Of a DNA stretch of 30,235 nt, positions 14,016-22,085 are shown one piece after another. Origin of the DNA: Thermoleophilia bacterium (GTDB lineage Bacteria > Actinomycetota > Thermoleophilia > Gaiellales > Gaiellaceae). Positions within the stretch are counted from its first letter, which is position 1. Each line of letters starts with the position of its first letter. The notes beneath the pieces were generated by a model. That model worked only from the letters and a program-made list of their open reading frames with translations, did not search any database and had not been told where the DNA came from. The position numbers and the translations under genes were made by a program. The DNA lies in assembly GCA_013362295.1 (NCBI GenBank), contig JABFWJ010000382.1, positions 1 to 30,235 on the forward strand, read 5' to 3'.

Positions 14016-15901
14016 TGGCCGTCGTCGAGCGCGTCGAGCGGCTCGAAGAGATCTGGCTCGAGCGGCCGGGCGTCCTCGGCTGGCTGACGACCGTCGACCA
14101 CAAGCGGATCGGCCTCCTCTATTTCTGGACGACACTCGTCTTCTTCGCGGCCGGCGGCGTCGAGGCGCTGCTCATGCGCACACAGCTCGCGCAATCCGAC
14201 GAACGCCTGGTCTCCCCGGAGACCTACGACCAGCTGATGACGATGCACGGCGTGACGATGATCTTCTTCTTCATCGTCCCGATCACGACCGGCGCGTTCG
14301 GGAACTACCTCGTCCCTCTGATGATCGGTGCGCGCGACATGGCGTTTCCGCGCCTGAACGCGCTCGGCTTCTGGCTCTTCCTCGGAGCAGGCGTCTTCAT
14401 CTACTCGAGCTTCCTGGTCCACGAGGCACCGAACGCCGGCTGGTTCGACTACGTCCCGCTGTCCCTCCGCCAGTACGACCGCGGGCACAACGTCGACTTC
14501 TACGCACTCGGGCTGATCTTCAACGGCATCGCGACGACGATCGGCGCGCTCAACCTGATCGTGACGATCTTCAAGCTGCGCGCGCCCGGCATGTCCTGGA
14601 ACCGCATGCCGCTCTTCTGCTTCGCGCTGCTGGCGACGGCGCTCTCGCTGATCTTCGCGCTGCCCGCGTTGACGGCGGACTGCATCCTGCTCGAGCTGCA
14701 GCGGAAGCTCGGCTTCCACTTCTTCGACGTCGCCCACGGCGGGGATCCGCTCCTCTGGCAGCACCTCTTCTGGATCTTCGGGCATCCCGAGGTGTACATC
14801 ATCGTGCTGCCTGCGTTCGGCATCGCGACGTCGATCATCCCGACGTTCGCGCGACGCCGGATGATCGCGTTCCCACTCGTCGCGATGGCAGAGCTGCTTG
14901 TCGCGTTTATCGGCTTCGGCGTGTGGGCGCACCACATGTTCTCGACCGGCATCTCGACCGCGACGCTCGTCTTCTTCGCGGCCGCGTCGATGATGGTGGT
15001 CGTCCCGTCGACGATCCAGATCTACGCGTGGGTGCTGACCGTCAACCTCGGCACGCCGGTCTTCCGCGCACCGCTGATGTTCATCGGCGGGTTCATCACG
15101 TTCTTCGTCCTCGGCGGGCTGAGCGGGATCATGTTCGCCGCGATCCCGTTCGACCAGGCGACGACCGACACGTACTTCGTCGTCGCGCACTTCCACTTCG
15201 TGATCTTCGGAGCGGCCGTCTTCCCGCTCCTCGGCGGGATCTACTACTGGTTCCCCAAGGTCACCGGCCGGATGTACCACGAAGGACTGGCGCAGCTGAG
15301 CTTCTGGCTGACGTTCGCTGGCACCGCGCTCACCTTCTTCCCGATGCACATCGTCGGACTGCTCGGCATGACGCGGCGGGTCTACACCTACGACCACGGC
15401 CTCGGCTGGGACGCGTACAACCTCGTCGAGACGATCGGGGGCTACGTCCTCGCGGCCGGCCTGCTCGCGATCGCGCTCAACATCGCGTGGAGCGCACGGC
15501 GCGGCCCGTACGCTGGGCGCGATCCGTTCCACGGCGGCACGCTCGAGTGGACGATCCCGTCGCCGCCGCCGCACTACAACTTCGCGGTCGTCCCGACCGT
15601 GAGGAGCGCGTCTCCCAACTGGGACGAGGAGGCGCGGCAGGAGGACCTGGAGCGGCTCGAGCGCGACGAGCTCGTGCTCGCAGGCGGGCACGAGACGCCG
15701 ACGACGACCGTCAACGACGCCGAGCTCAGCCAGATCGCCGAGATGCCGCCCGAGTCCCCGTGGCCGATCGCGCTCGCCGTCTCGGTGACGATCGCGTTCG
15801 CGTTGCTGCTGACGTCGCACTATGCGAGCGCGGGCGGCTTCCTCGCGCTCGCGCTCCTGATGCTCGCGGGCTGGCACGCGGCGGAGCCGGAGGAGGCATG
15901 A
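14015..15901 (+). CDS. ctaD: Cytochrome c oxidase subunit I, with C-terminal subunit IV-like extension
   Basis: A 628-residue catalytic subunit reducing oxygen to water and pumping protons. Motifs of an A-type heme-copper oxidase are present: 'MHGVTMIFFF' for the low-spin heme, 'IFGHPEVYI' with the Tyr cross-linked to a CuB His, 'WAHHMFSTG' with the CuB His pair, and 'VVAHFHFVIFG' for both hemes. Twelve core helices end at about residue 500. After the 'EWTIPSPPPHYNF' segment and a charged linker, two further helices close the protein ('PWPIALAVSVTIAFALLL' and 'GGFLALALLMLAGW'), resembling a fused subunit IV. Start ATG 14015 overlaps the coxB stop; an upstream in-frame ATG at 13976 would lie inside coxB. 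Confidence 0.96.
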   Translation: MAVVERVERLEEIWLERPGVLGWLTTVDHKRIGLLYFWTTLVFFAAGGVEALLMRTQLAQSDERLVSPETYDQLMTMHGVTMIFFFIVPITTGAFGNYLVPLMIGARDMAFPRLNALGFWLFLGAGVFIYSSFLVHEAPNAGWFDYVPLSLRQYDRGHNVDFYALGLIFNGIATTIGALNLIVTIFKLRAPGMSWNRMPLFCFALLATALSLIFALPALTADCILLELQRKLGFHFFDVAHGGDPLLWQHLFWIFGHPEVYIIVLPAFGIATSIIPTFARRRMIAFPLVAMAELLVAFIGFGVWAHHMFSTGISTATLVFFAAASMMVVVPSTIQIYAWVLTVNLGTPVFRAPLMFIGGFITFFVLGGLSGIMFAAIPFDQATTDTYFVVAHFHFVIFGAAVFPLLGGIYYWFPKVTGRMYHEGLAQLSFWLTFAGTALTFFPMHIVGLLGMTRRVYTYDHGLGWDAYNLVETIGGYVLAAGLLAIALNIAWSARRGPYAGRDPFHGGTLEWTIPSPPPHYNFAVVPTVRSASPNWDEEARQEDLERLERDELVLAGGHETPTTTVNDAELSQIAEMPPESPWPIALAVSVTIAFALLLTSHYASAGGFLALALLMLAGWHAAEPEEA

Positions 15902-16476
15902 CGACGGCGGCACTTCCCGTCCGGCCGGCGCGCCCGAACGGCTGGTGGGGCATGGCAGTGTTCGTCGCGAGCGAGGCGACGCTGTTCGGGACGCTGATCG
16001 GGACGTACGCCTACCTCGGCCTGCACAACGCGCACTGGCCGCCGCAGCACCTGGCGAAGCCGCCGGTGCTCACGCCCACCCTGCTGACGGCGGCGCTCCT
16101 GCTCACGAGCATCCCGATGCAGCTCGCGTGGCGCGCAGCGCGCGAGTGGCGCCGCGCAAGCGCGTGGCGCCTCCTGGCGCTCGCGTTCGCGGTGGAGCTC
16201 GGCTACCTGATCTGGCAACTCCACGACTTCGTCGACCTCGTGCACGTGTATCCACCCCGCGGGAGTGCATGGTCGTCCGTGTATCTCACCCTGCTCGGTA
16301 CCGACCATGCGCACGTGCTCGCAGGCCTCGTGCTGAACGCGTGGTTCCTGGTCCGCATCTCGTCGCGGCTCACGAACTACCGCCTCGTCGGATTGCGCGC
16401 CACGACGTTCTATTGGCATGCCGTGAACACGATCACCGCGGTCGTCCTCGCCGTCCAGGTCTCGCCGTACCTGTGA
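15898..16476 (+). CDS. ctaE: Cytochrome c oxidase subunit III
   Basis: A 192-residue protein with five predicted helices, the short form of subunit III. 'FVASEATLFGTLIGTYAYL' carries the conserved Glu near the N-terminus, and 'LLGTDHAHVLAGL' and 'FYWHAVNTITAVV' are typical of the last helices. Subunit III stabilises subunit I and feeds the proton path. The start overlaps the ctaD stop (ATGA) and has a GGAGG ribosome binding site just upstream. Confidence 0.93.
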   Translation: MTTAALPVRPARPNGWWGMAVFVASEATLFGTLIGTYAYLGLHNAHWPPQHLAKPPVLTPTLLTAALLLTSIPMQLAWRAAREWRRASAWRLLALAFAVELGYLIWQLHDFVDLVHVYPPRGSAWSSVYLTLLGTDHAHVLAGLVLNAWFLVRISSRLTNYRLVGLRATTFYWHAVNTITAVVLAVQVSPYL

Positions 16477-16838
16477 CGCGCACGCGCCTCGAGCTGCTGC
16501 AGTGGTACGCCCTCCTCGGCGGCCCGCTCGCGTGGGCGGCGCAGCATGTCGCCGGCTACTTCGTCGCCGACGGCGCCTGCAGCGCGGGTCACGTTCCGGC
16601 TCCGACTGCCTTCGAGGTCGCCCTCGCAATCCTCGCCGGCGCGGCCGTTCTCGCGGCCGAGGCGGCTGCCTTCGTCGTGTTCCGCGCGACTCGCGATACA
16701 CCGGAGGACGCGCCGGGCCCGTTCGGCAGGCTGCGCTTCTTCGCGGAGGCCGCGCTGCTCGGCAACGTGCTCTTCTTCGTGATCGTCGTCCTCGACGCGG
16801 TCGGTGCCCTCTATCAGCTTCCGTGCCGGCTCTCGTGA
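16473..16838 (+). CDS. Small membrane protein in the oxidase-bcc operon, function unknown
   Basis: A 121-residue protein with three hydrophobic segments (about residues 8-28, 44-68 and 90-112) and a polar 'RATRDTPEDAPGPFGR' loop between the last two. Two cysteines, 'DGAC' after the first helix and 'LPCRLS' at the end, could face the same side. I do not recognise a named family. Its place between ctaE and qcrC, overlapping both by four bases (GTGA each time), suggests a small accessory subunit or assembly factor of the bcc-caa3 supercomplex. That is inference from position only. Confidence 0.75.
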   Translation: MTRTRLELLQWYALLGGPLAWAAQHVAGYFVADGACSAGHVPAPTAFEVALAILAGAAVLAAEAAAFVVFRATRDTPEDAPGPFGRLRFFAEAALLGNVLFFVIVVLDAVGALYQLPCRLS

Positions 16839-17533
16839 CGCGGTCGTTGTTCGTTTCGCTGCTGTCCGCACTCGCCCTGAGCGGGACGGCCCATGCCGCG
16901 GACGGGAAGAGCCTCTACGCGGCGAACTGCAGCCGCTGCCACGGGGCACTGGGAAACGGCCTCCCGGGCCTGGCGCCGTCGCTCCGCGATGCGGGCGCAC
17001 TCGGCGCGGACTTCTATCTGCGCACGGGGTACATGCCGCTCGACGACCCCCAGACGCACCCGTCGCGAACGCGTGTGCTCTTCTCGGAGCCGGAGCTGCG
17101 CGCGCTCGTCCGCTACGTCGCCTCGCTCGGCAACGGACCCCCCATTCCCCATCCGCGCTGGCGCGACGCGAACGTCGCCGCCGGGCTGACGCTCTTCACC
17201 GGGCACTGCGCGGGGTGCCACCAGATCGTCGCGCGCGGCGGCTACGTGACGGGCGCGCGCGTGCCGGCCCTCGGCCGCGCGACGCCGACGCAGATCGCGG
17301 AAGCGGTCCGACAGGGCCCGTACCTGCTGCCGCGGTTCTCGCCGAAGGCGATCAGCGACCGCCAGCTCGACGACCTCGTCGCGTACGTGCAGTACGCGAA
17401 GCACCCGGACGACCGCGGCGGGTGGGCGCTCGGCCATCTCGGTCCGTGGCCGGAAGGCATGGTCACGTGGTTGCTCGCAGCGAGCGCGCTCGTCGGCGTC
17501 TGCACACTGCTCGCGAGGCGGGTGCGCTCGTGA
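16835..17533 (+). CDS. qcrC: Diheme cytochrome c subunit of the bcc complex
   Basis: A 232-residue protein with a signal peptide ending in 'TAHA', two class I cytochrome c domains and a C-terminal membrane anchor ('WLLAASALVGVCTLLARRV'). Heme motifs are C32-x-x-C35-H36 ('CSRCH') and C125-x-x-C128-H129 ('CAGCH'). This layout is the actinobacterial QcrC, which replaces cytochrome c1 and passes electrons from the Rieske protein to the oxidase. It overlaps its neighbours on both sides through GTGA, so qcrC, qcrA and qcrB should be made together. Confidence 0.93.
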   Translation: MTRSLFVSLLSALALSGTAHAADGKSLYAANCSRCHGALGNGLPGLAPSLRDAGALGADFYLRTGYMPLDDPQTHPSRTRVLFSEPELRALVRYVASLGNGPPIPHPRWRDANVAAGLTLFTGHCAGCHQIVARGGYVTGARVPALGRATPTQIAEAVRQGPYLLPRFSPKAISDRQLDDLVAYVQYAKHPDDRGGWALGHLGPWPEGMVTWLLAASALVGVCTLLARRVRS

Positions 17534-18474
17534 CGAGGGTGAAGGACTTCCTGATCGCGGCCGTCGTCCTCGCGTTCGGCCGGCGCCGGCCGTCCCGCGC
17601 CAGGCCTGCGGCGCCGCGTGTCGTGTCCGCGGGGACGCCCGACCGGCGCGCCGAGAACGTCGTCCTCGGCCTCTTTGCGGCCGCCGCCCTCTGCGCCGCT
17701 GCCTTCATCGCGTTCTACGCGCTCGACCGGCTCGGCAGCCAGACGCAATGGCTCGGCCTCGCGCGCGGCCTCTCGTTCGCGCTGCTCGCCGTTGCGTGCA
17801 TGGTGATCGCGCGCCGGCTCGTGGTCGCCGAGGAGAACGCGCATCCGTACCCGGAGCCGGAGCACCCGGACGAGCAGCAGACGATCGAGCAGATCGTCGA
17901 GGAGAGCGGGTCGCGCTTCACGCGCAGGAAGCTGATCGTGCTTGCGGGCTCGGGCGCCGTCGGCACGCTCGGGCTGGCGGCACTCACTCCCGCCGCGTCG
18001 CTCGGCCCGGCGCTCGACACGGAGCAGCTCGACCGCACGCCGTGGCGGCGCGGCCGGCGGCTCGTCGACGACGCGGGCCAGCCGATCGCCGCCGCGGACA
18101 TCGAGGAGGAGTCGTTCTACACCGCGTACCCCGAGGGAGCGAGCCGCGAGCTCTTGGGCTCACCCCTCGTCGTCGTGCGTCTTCCGAAGCCGCGAGGGAT
18201 CGTGGCGTTCTCGAAGATCTGCACCCACGCCGGCTGCGCCGTCTCGCTCTACCGCAAGCCGACCTTCGCGCAGACGGAACCTCGCCCCGCGCTCGTCTGC
18301 CCCTGCCACTACTCGACATTCGACCCGGCCGACGGCGGCAAGGTGCTGTTCGGGCCCGCCGGCCGTCCGCTGCCGCAACTGCCGCTGTTCGTCGACGGCG
18401 ACGGGAACCTCCGCGCGGCCGGCGGCTTCACCGGCCGGATCGGCCCTTCCTGGTCGGGAGTCAGACAGCGATGA
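17530..18474 (+). CDS. qcrA: Rieske iron-sulfur subunit of the bcc complex
   Basis: A 314-residue actinobacterial-type Rieske protein with three transmembrane helices before the cluster domain (about residues 45-66, 77-98 and 135-160). A 'RRKLIVLAGSGAVG' segment begins the third helix and resembles a twin-arginine start. The [2Fe-2S] ligands are C231 and H233 ('CTHAGC') and C257 and H260 ('CPCHYS'); C236 and C259 would form the disulfide. It accepts electrons from menaquinol at the Qo site and hands them to QcrC. Start GTG 17530 overlaps the qcrC stop. Confidence 0.95.
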   Translation: MTRVKDFLIAAVVLAFGRRRPSRARPAAPRVVSAGTPDRRAENVVLGLFAAAALCAAAFIAFYALDRLGSQTQWLGLARGLSFALLAVACMVIARRLVVAEENAHPYPEPEHPDEQQTIEQIVEESGSRFTRRKLIVLAGSGAVGTLGLAALTPAASLGPALDTEQLDRTPWRRGRRLVDDAGQPIAAADIEEESFYTAYPEGASRELLGSPLVVVRLPKPRGIVAFSKICTHAGCAVSLYRKPTFAQTEPRPALVCPCHYSTFDPADGGKVLFGPAGRPLPQLPLFVDGDGNLRAAGGFTGRIGPSWSGVRQR

Positions 18475-19799
18475 TCCGCGGGCTCGTTCGCTTCGTCGAC
18501 CAACGGTCGGGCGGCGCCCCGTTCGTGCGCAAGGCGCTGCGCTACGTGTTCCCGGACCACTGGTCGTTCCTGCTGGGCGAGGTCGCGCTGTACTGCTTCA
18601 TGCTGCTCGTCGCGACCGGCGTGTACCTGACGTTGTTCTTCGACGACTCGCGCTCGGCGACGACCTACCACGGTCCGTACGAACCGCTCGACGGCGCGAC
18701 GGTCAGCCGGGCCTATGCGTCTGTGCTGCATCTCTCCTTCCAGGTGAAGGCCGGCTTGTTGATGCGCCAGACCCATCACTGGGCGGCGAACCTCTTCATC
18801 GCCGCGATCGTGCTGCACATGCTGCGGGTGTTCTTCACGGGCGCGTTCCGAAAGCCGCGCGACCTCATCTACCTGCTCGGCCTCGGGATGCTCTTCTCCG
18901 CGTTCCTCGAGGGCTACCTCGGCTACTCGCTGGTCGACGACCTCCTGTCGGGGATGGGGCTCGCGATCGGCTACAGCGTCGCGATGTCGATTCCCGTCGT
19001 GGGGGCCTACCTCGCGATGCTGATCTGGGGCGGGCCGTTTCCGGGCTCGGCGGACTTCTGGCCGCGCATGTACATCGCCCACGTCCTGATCCTGCCGCTC
19101 GTCATCGCCACGCTCCTCGCGCTGCATCTCACGCTCGTCGCCGCGCGCCACCACACGCAGTTCCGCGAGTCTCCGCGGACAACGGAGCGCCAGGTCGTGG
19201 GCGTGCCGACGTTTCCCGGCCAGGCGCCGCGATCGATCGGCCTGATGCTCGCGGTCTTCGCGGTCCTCTTCCTGCTGGGCGGGCTCGTGCAGATCAATCC
19301 GGTGTGGCTGTGGGGCCCCTACCACGTCGGGGACGCGACCAACGGCGCACAGCCCGACTGGTACCTCGGCTGGCTGATCGGCGGGCTGCGGCTGATGCCG
19401 GGGTTCGACGTCACGATCGGCCACTACACGCTGATCCCGAACCCGTTCTGGGGCGGCGTGGCCTTTCCGCTGGCGGTGCTCCTCGTGCTCGCGCTCTGGC
19501 CCTGGGCCGAACGGAAGGTGGCCGGCGACGACGCGTTCCACAACCTGCTCGAGCGGCCGCGCGACAACCCCTGGCGCACCGCGCTCGGGGCTGCGTTCGT
19601 CACTTGGGTCTTCCTGATCTTCGTCTCGGGCTCGGGCGACCGGATCGACGTGTGGCTCGGAATCGACTACGTCGCCCAGGTCTGGGTCTACCGGATCGCC
19701 GCGCTCGTCCTTCCGGTCGCGGTCTTCTTCGTCACGCGCAGGGTCTGTCGCGAGCTCGTGGCCTGGGAGGTGCTGCGACGGGACATGCCCGGTTCGTAG
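18471..19799 (+). CDS. qcrB: Cytochrome b subunit of the bcc complex
   Basis: A 442-residue di-heme cytochrome b with about eight to nine helices. Heme histidines are in 'THHWAANLFIAAIVLHML' (spacing H-x13-H) and 'AHVLILPLVIATLLALHL' (H-x14-H, the spacing known from cytochrome b6). The Qo-site motif is 'PDWYLGW', the PDWY variant usual in Gram-positive bacteria. It oxidises menaquinol in the membrane. The start overlaps the qcrA stop (ATGA). It is the last gene of the respiratory operon, followed at once by strong nested hairpins. Confidence 0.95.
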   Translation: MIRGLVRFVDQRSGGAPFVRKALRYVFPDHWSFLLGEVALYCFMLLVATGVYLTLFFDDSRSATTYHGPYEPLDGATVSRAYASVLHLSFQVKAGLLMRQTHHWAANLFIAAIVLHMLRVFFTGAFRKPRDLIYLLGLGMLFSAFLEGYLGYSLVDDLLSGMGLAIGYSVAMSIPVVGAYLAMLIWGGPFPGSADFWPRMYIAHVLILPLVIATLLALHLTLVAARHHTQFRESPRTTERQVVGVPTFPGQAPRSIGLMLAVFAVLFLLGGLVQINPVWLWGPYHVGDATNGAQPDWYLGWLIGGLRLMPGFDVTIGHYTLIPNPFWGGVAFPLAVLLVLALWPWAERKVAGDDAFHNLLERPRDNPWRTALGAAFVTWVFLIFVSGSGDRIDVWLGIDYVAQVWVYRIAALVLPVAVFFVTRRVCRELVAWEVLRRDMPGS

Positions 19800-19800
19800 G

Positions 19801-19876
19801 CCGACGCAGGTGTGCACCTGCACCTGTGTCGGCGCAGGTGTGCTCCTGTGTCGGCACACAGGGGTGCACCTGCGCC
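19801..19876 (+). terminator. Nested hairpins behind the respiratory operon
   Basis: The main structure is at 19831-19876. The outer arms GGCGCAGGTG (19831-19840) and CACCTGCGCC (19867-19876) pair perfectly; the inner arms CCTGTGT (19845-19851) and ACACAGG (19856-19862) pair around a CGGC loop. A smaller stem, GCAGGTG/CACCTGC, lies at 19806-19821. The motif GCAGGTGTGC occurs twice, so the region is partly a tandem duplication. No T-run follows, so it may stop transcription without a classic U-tract, protect the transcript's 3' end, or shield the riboswitch gene from read-through. Confidence 0.55.
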
Positions 19877-19891
19877 GCCAGCTAGTCTAGG

Positions 19892-19970
19892 ACCGACCAC
19901 CGGGGTGCCCACCGGGGCTGAGATCACACCCGTCGAACCTGATCCGGATCATGCCGGCGAAGGGAGCGCA
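19892..19970 (+). promoter_or_regulatory. TPP (thi-box) riboswitch
   Basis: The conserved TPP-binding core is plain. 'CGGGGTGCCC' (19901-19910) is followed by 'GGGGCTGAGATCACACCCG', then 'GAACCTGATCCGGAT', 'ATGCCGGCGAAGGGAG' (ending 19966). These match the pyrimidine- and pyrophosphate-sensor arms of the THI element. The closing AGGGAG is also the ribosome binding site of the following TTG-started transporter gene, so ligand binding should lock the site into the P1 helix and block translation. It controls a CytX-like transporter and perhaps the two genes after it. Confidence 0.96.
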
Positions 19971-19971
19971 G

Positions 19972-21327
19972 TTGCCCGAATCAGACACGCCGTCCTGGGG
20001 CATCGACCCCGTTCCCGAACGCCTGCGCGTGCTCGGCGTCCTGGACGGGCTGCTGCTCTGGTCGAACCTCTCAGTCTCGCTGCTCGTAATCGTCGCGGGC
20101 GCGTTTCTGGTCCTGCCCTCCTCGCAATCCGGGCTCGGCCTCTCGTTGCCGGTCGCCGTCGCGGCGATCGTTGCGGCCGCCGTTGTCGGCAGCCTCCTGC
20201 TCGGGCTGGGCGGCCTGATCGGGGCGGACGCCCGCGTGCCGACGATGGTGCTGATGCGCGCGCCGCTCGGCCGGCGTGGCTCGTACCTGCCCACGGCGCT
20301 CAACATCGTGCAGTGCCTCGGCTGGTCGATCTTCGAGCTGATCATCATCGCGACGGGTGCGAGCGCACTCTCGGAACAGCTCTTCGGATTCGGCGGAGTG
20401 CCGTTCTGGAAGCTCCTCTTCGGCGCGATCGCGACGGGCCTCGCATTCCTCGGGCCGGTGGGCTTCGTCAGGAAGTACGTGCGCAAGTTCGCGGTCTGGA
20501 TCGTGATCGCGTCGCTGCTCTATCTCGGTTGGTGGTCGTTGCACGGACAACATCCGGTCGCCTTGTGGCAGCGCGGCGGTGCCCATGCGTTCTGGCCGGG
20601 CTTCGATCTAGCGCTCGCCTCGGTCATCAGTTGGACGCCCCTCGTCGCGGACTACACGCGCTTCGCGCGCTCGCGGGCTACCGGCTTCTGGGGCGCCGGG
20701 CTGGGCTACTTCATTCCGACGATCCCCCTCTTCGGGCTCGGCGCGGTGATCGCGCTCTCGCGGCAGATCAGCGATGCCCCGGGTCTGCTCACTGCGGTCG
20801 CGGCCGGCGGTGCGGCGAGCGTGCTCGCGCTGCTTGCGCTGACCGTCGACGAGAGCGACGAGGCGTTCGCGAACGTGTACTCGGGTGCGGTCAGCCTGCA
20901 GAATCTGCTGCCGCGCGTGCCGCAGCGTGCGCTCGTAGCGGCGGTCGCCGCGGTCGCGACGGGCGGTGCCCTCGTGATCGACCTGCGCAACTACCAGCCC
21001 TTCCTCTTCCTCCTCGGCTCGTTCTTCGTTCCGTTGTTCGCGGTGCTGCTGGCCGACTGGCTCTTGGCGGGGCGGCACTACGCGCGCGACGACGTCTTCC
21101 GCGCGCCGGAGGCGCGGCCCGAGATGCTGGTTGCCTGGCTGGCCGGGTTCTGCCTCTACCAGTGGCTCGCGCCGGTCGGCCCGGGATGGTGGACGGGCCT
21201 CGTCGCGCATGCCGATCCGCACGCACTGCCGTGGGGCGGCGCGTCCCTGCCGAGTTTCGCGGCGGCGTTCACGTTCGCGGCGGTCGCGCGCGCACTTTCG
21301 AGGAGGCCCATACTGGCGAGCGCGTGA
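19972..21327 (+). CDS. cytX: NCS1-family transporter, putative hydroxymethylpyrimidine permease (CytX-like)
   Basis: A 451-residue permease with about twelve helices. 'NLSVSLLVIVAGAFLVLP' begins helix 1 and 'APLGRRGSYLPTALNIVQCLGW' resembles the helix 3 region of NCS1 cytosine/purine/thiamine permeases; 'SWTPLVADYTRFAR' is a strong NCS1 signature. NCS1 members behind TPP riboswitches (CytX/ThiX group) are thought to import HMP, a thiamine precursor, so that role is inferred here. I start it at TTG 19972, placed after AGGGAG. The in-frame ATG at 19951 lies inside the riboswitch core and would have no free ribosome binding site. The stop overlaps the next start (GTGA). Confidence 0.9.
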   Translation: MPESDTPSWGIDPVPERLRVLGVLDGLLLWSNLSVSLLVIVAGAFLVLPSSQSGLGLSLPVAVAAIVAAAVVGSLLLGLGGLIGADARVPTMVLMRAPLGRRGSYLPTALNIVQCLGWSIFELIIIATGASALSEQLFGFGGVPFWKLLFGAIATGLAFLGPVGFVRKYVRKFAVWIVIASLLYLGWWSLHGQHPVALWQRGGAHAFWPGFDLALASVISWTPLVADYTRFARSRATGFWGAGLGYFIPTIPLFGLGAVIALSRQISDAPGLLTAVAAGGAASVLALLALTVDESDEAFANVYSGAVSLQNLLPRVPQRALVAAVAAVATGGALVIDLRNYQPFLFLLGSFFVPLFAVLLADWLLAGRHYARDDVFRAPEARPEMLVAWLAGFCLYQWLAPVGPGWWTGLVAHADPHALPWGGASLPSFAAAFTFAAVARALSRRPILASA

Positions 21328-22085
21328 TCGCGCTCATCGGTAACCTTTCGCGGGATCTGCTGCCGGGAAAGCCTCCGCGTACGGGCGGCGGCCCGTTCCA
21401 CGGGGCGCGGGCACTGCAGCGCCTCCGCGTCCCGGCGCGTATCTACGCCCGCGCGGCCGAAGCTGACCGCGCATCGCTCCTGCCGCCGCTCGTCCGGCTC
21501 GGCACGCCGACGCGGTACGTGCGCGGGCGATCGACCGCAACGTTCTCGATCTCCTACAACGGCGATGTGCGGACAATGCAGGTCGACGCCCTCGGCGACG
21601 CCTGGCAGCCGTCGGATCTTCCGGAGCTTCCGTCCGCGCGCTGGGTGCACGTGGCGCCGCTCTCTCGTCACGAGTTCCCGACGAAGACGATCGCAGCGCT
21701 GGCACGCAGGCACCGCGTACTGCTCGACGCCCAGGGACTCGTCCGCGTGCCCGAGCCGGGACCGCTTCGGCTCGACGCCGACTTCGACCCCGAGATCCTC
21801 CGCCACGTGTGGGTGCTCAAGCTGGCCGAGGAGGAGGCTGCGGTCGTCGGCGACCCAACCGCGCTCGGGGTGCGCGAGGTGCTGCTGACGCAGGGCTCGC
21901 GCGGCTCGACGGTCTACTACGGCGGCCACTCGGAGTTCATCCCGGCGCACGCGCTCGACGTCGATCCGACCGGTGCGGGAGACGCCTTCTCCGCCGCCTA
22001 CATCGTGGCGCGCAACGCCGGGTTCTCGCCGCCGGGAGCCGCACGCCGGGCAACGGCCGTGGTCGCGTCGGTGCTGTCACAGTGA
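21324..22085 (+). CDS. PfkB/ribokinase-family sugar or cofactor kinase
   Basis: A 253-residue kinase, shorter than typical PfkB proteins (about 300). N-terminal 'ALIGNLSRDLLPG' and 'GGGPFHGARALQRL' correspond to the substrate-binding start and Gly-rich region; the C-terminal signature 'DPTGAGDAFSAAYI' carries the catalytic Asp and anion hole. The middle is reduced: few lid residues are visible. Its position directly behind the TPP-controlled transporter, overlapping by four bases, suggests phosphorylation of an imported thiamine precursor or related alcohol; the substrate is not readable from sequence. Start GTG 21324. Confidence 0.85.
   Translation: MIALIGNLSRDLLPGKPPRTGGGPFHGARALQRLRVPARIYARAAEADRASLLPPLVRLGTPTRYVRGRSTATFSISYNGDVRTMQVDALGDAWQPSDLPELPSARWVHVAPLSRHEFPTKTIAALARRHRVLLDAQGLVRVPEPGPLRLDADFDPEILRHVWVLKLAEEEAAVVGDPTALGVREVLLTQGSRGSTVYYGGHSEFIPAHALDVDPTGAGDAFSAAYIVARNAGFSPPGAARRATAVVASVLSQ

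Noticed and set aside
13994..15913. 639-codon minus-strand frame opposite ctaD
   Set aside because: Charged, repetitive translation typical of the antisense of a conserved high-GC gene; ctaD motifs are unambiguous.
18309..19859. Minus-strand frame opposite qcrB
   Set aside because: Antisense shadow with no recognisable motif; it also runs across the hairpin region.
19951..19971. ATG 19951 as start of the transporter
   Set aside because: The ATG is part of the conserved TPP riboswitch core, and the AGGGAG site lies after it, in front of TTG 19972.
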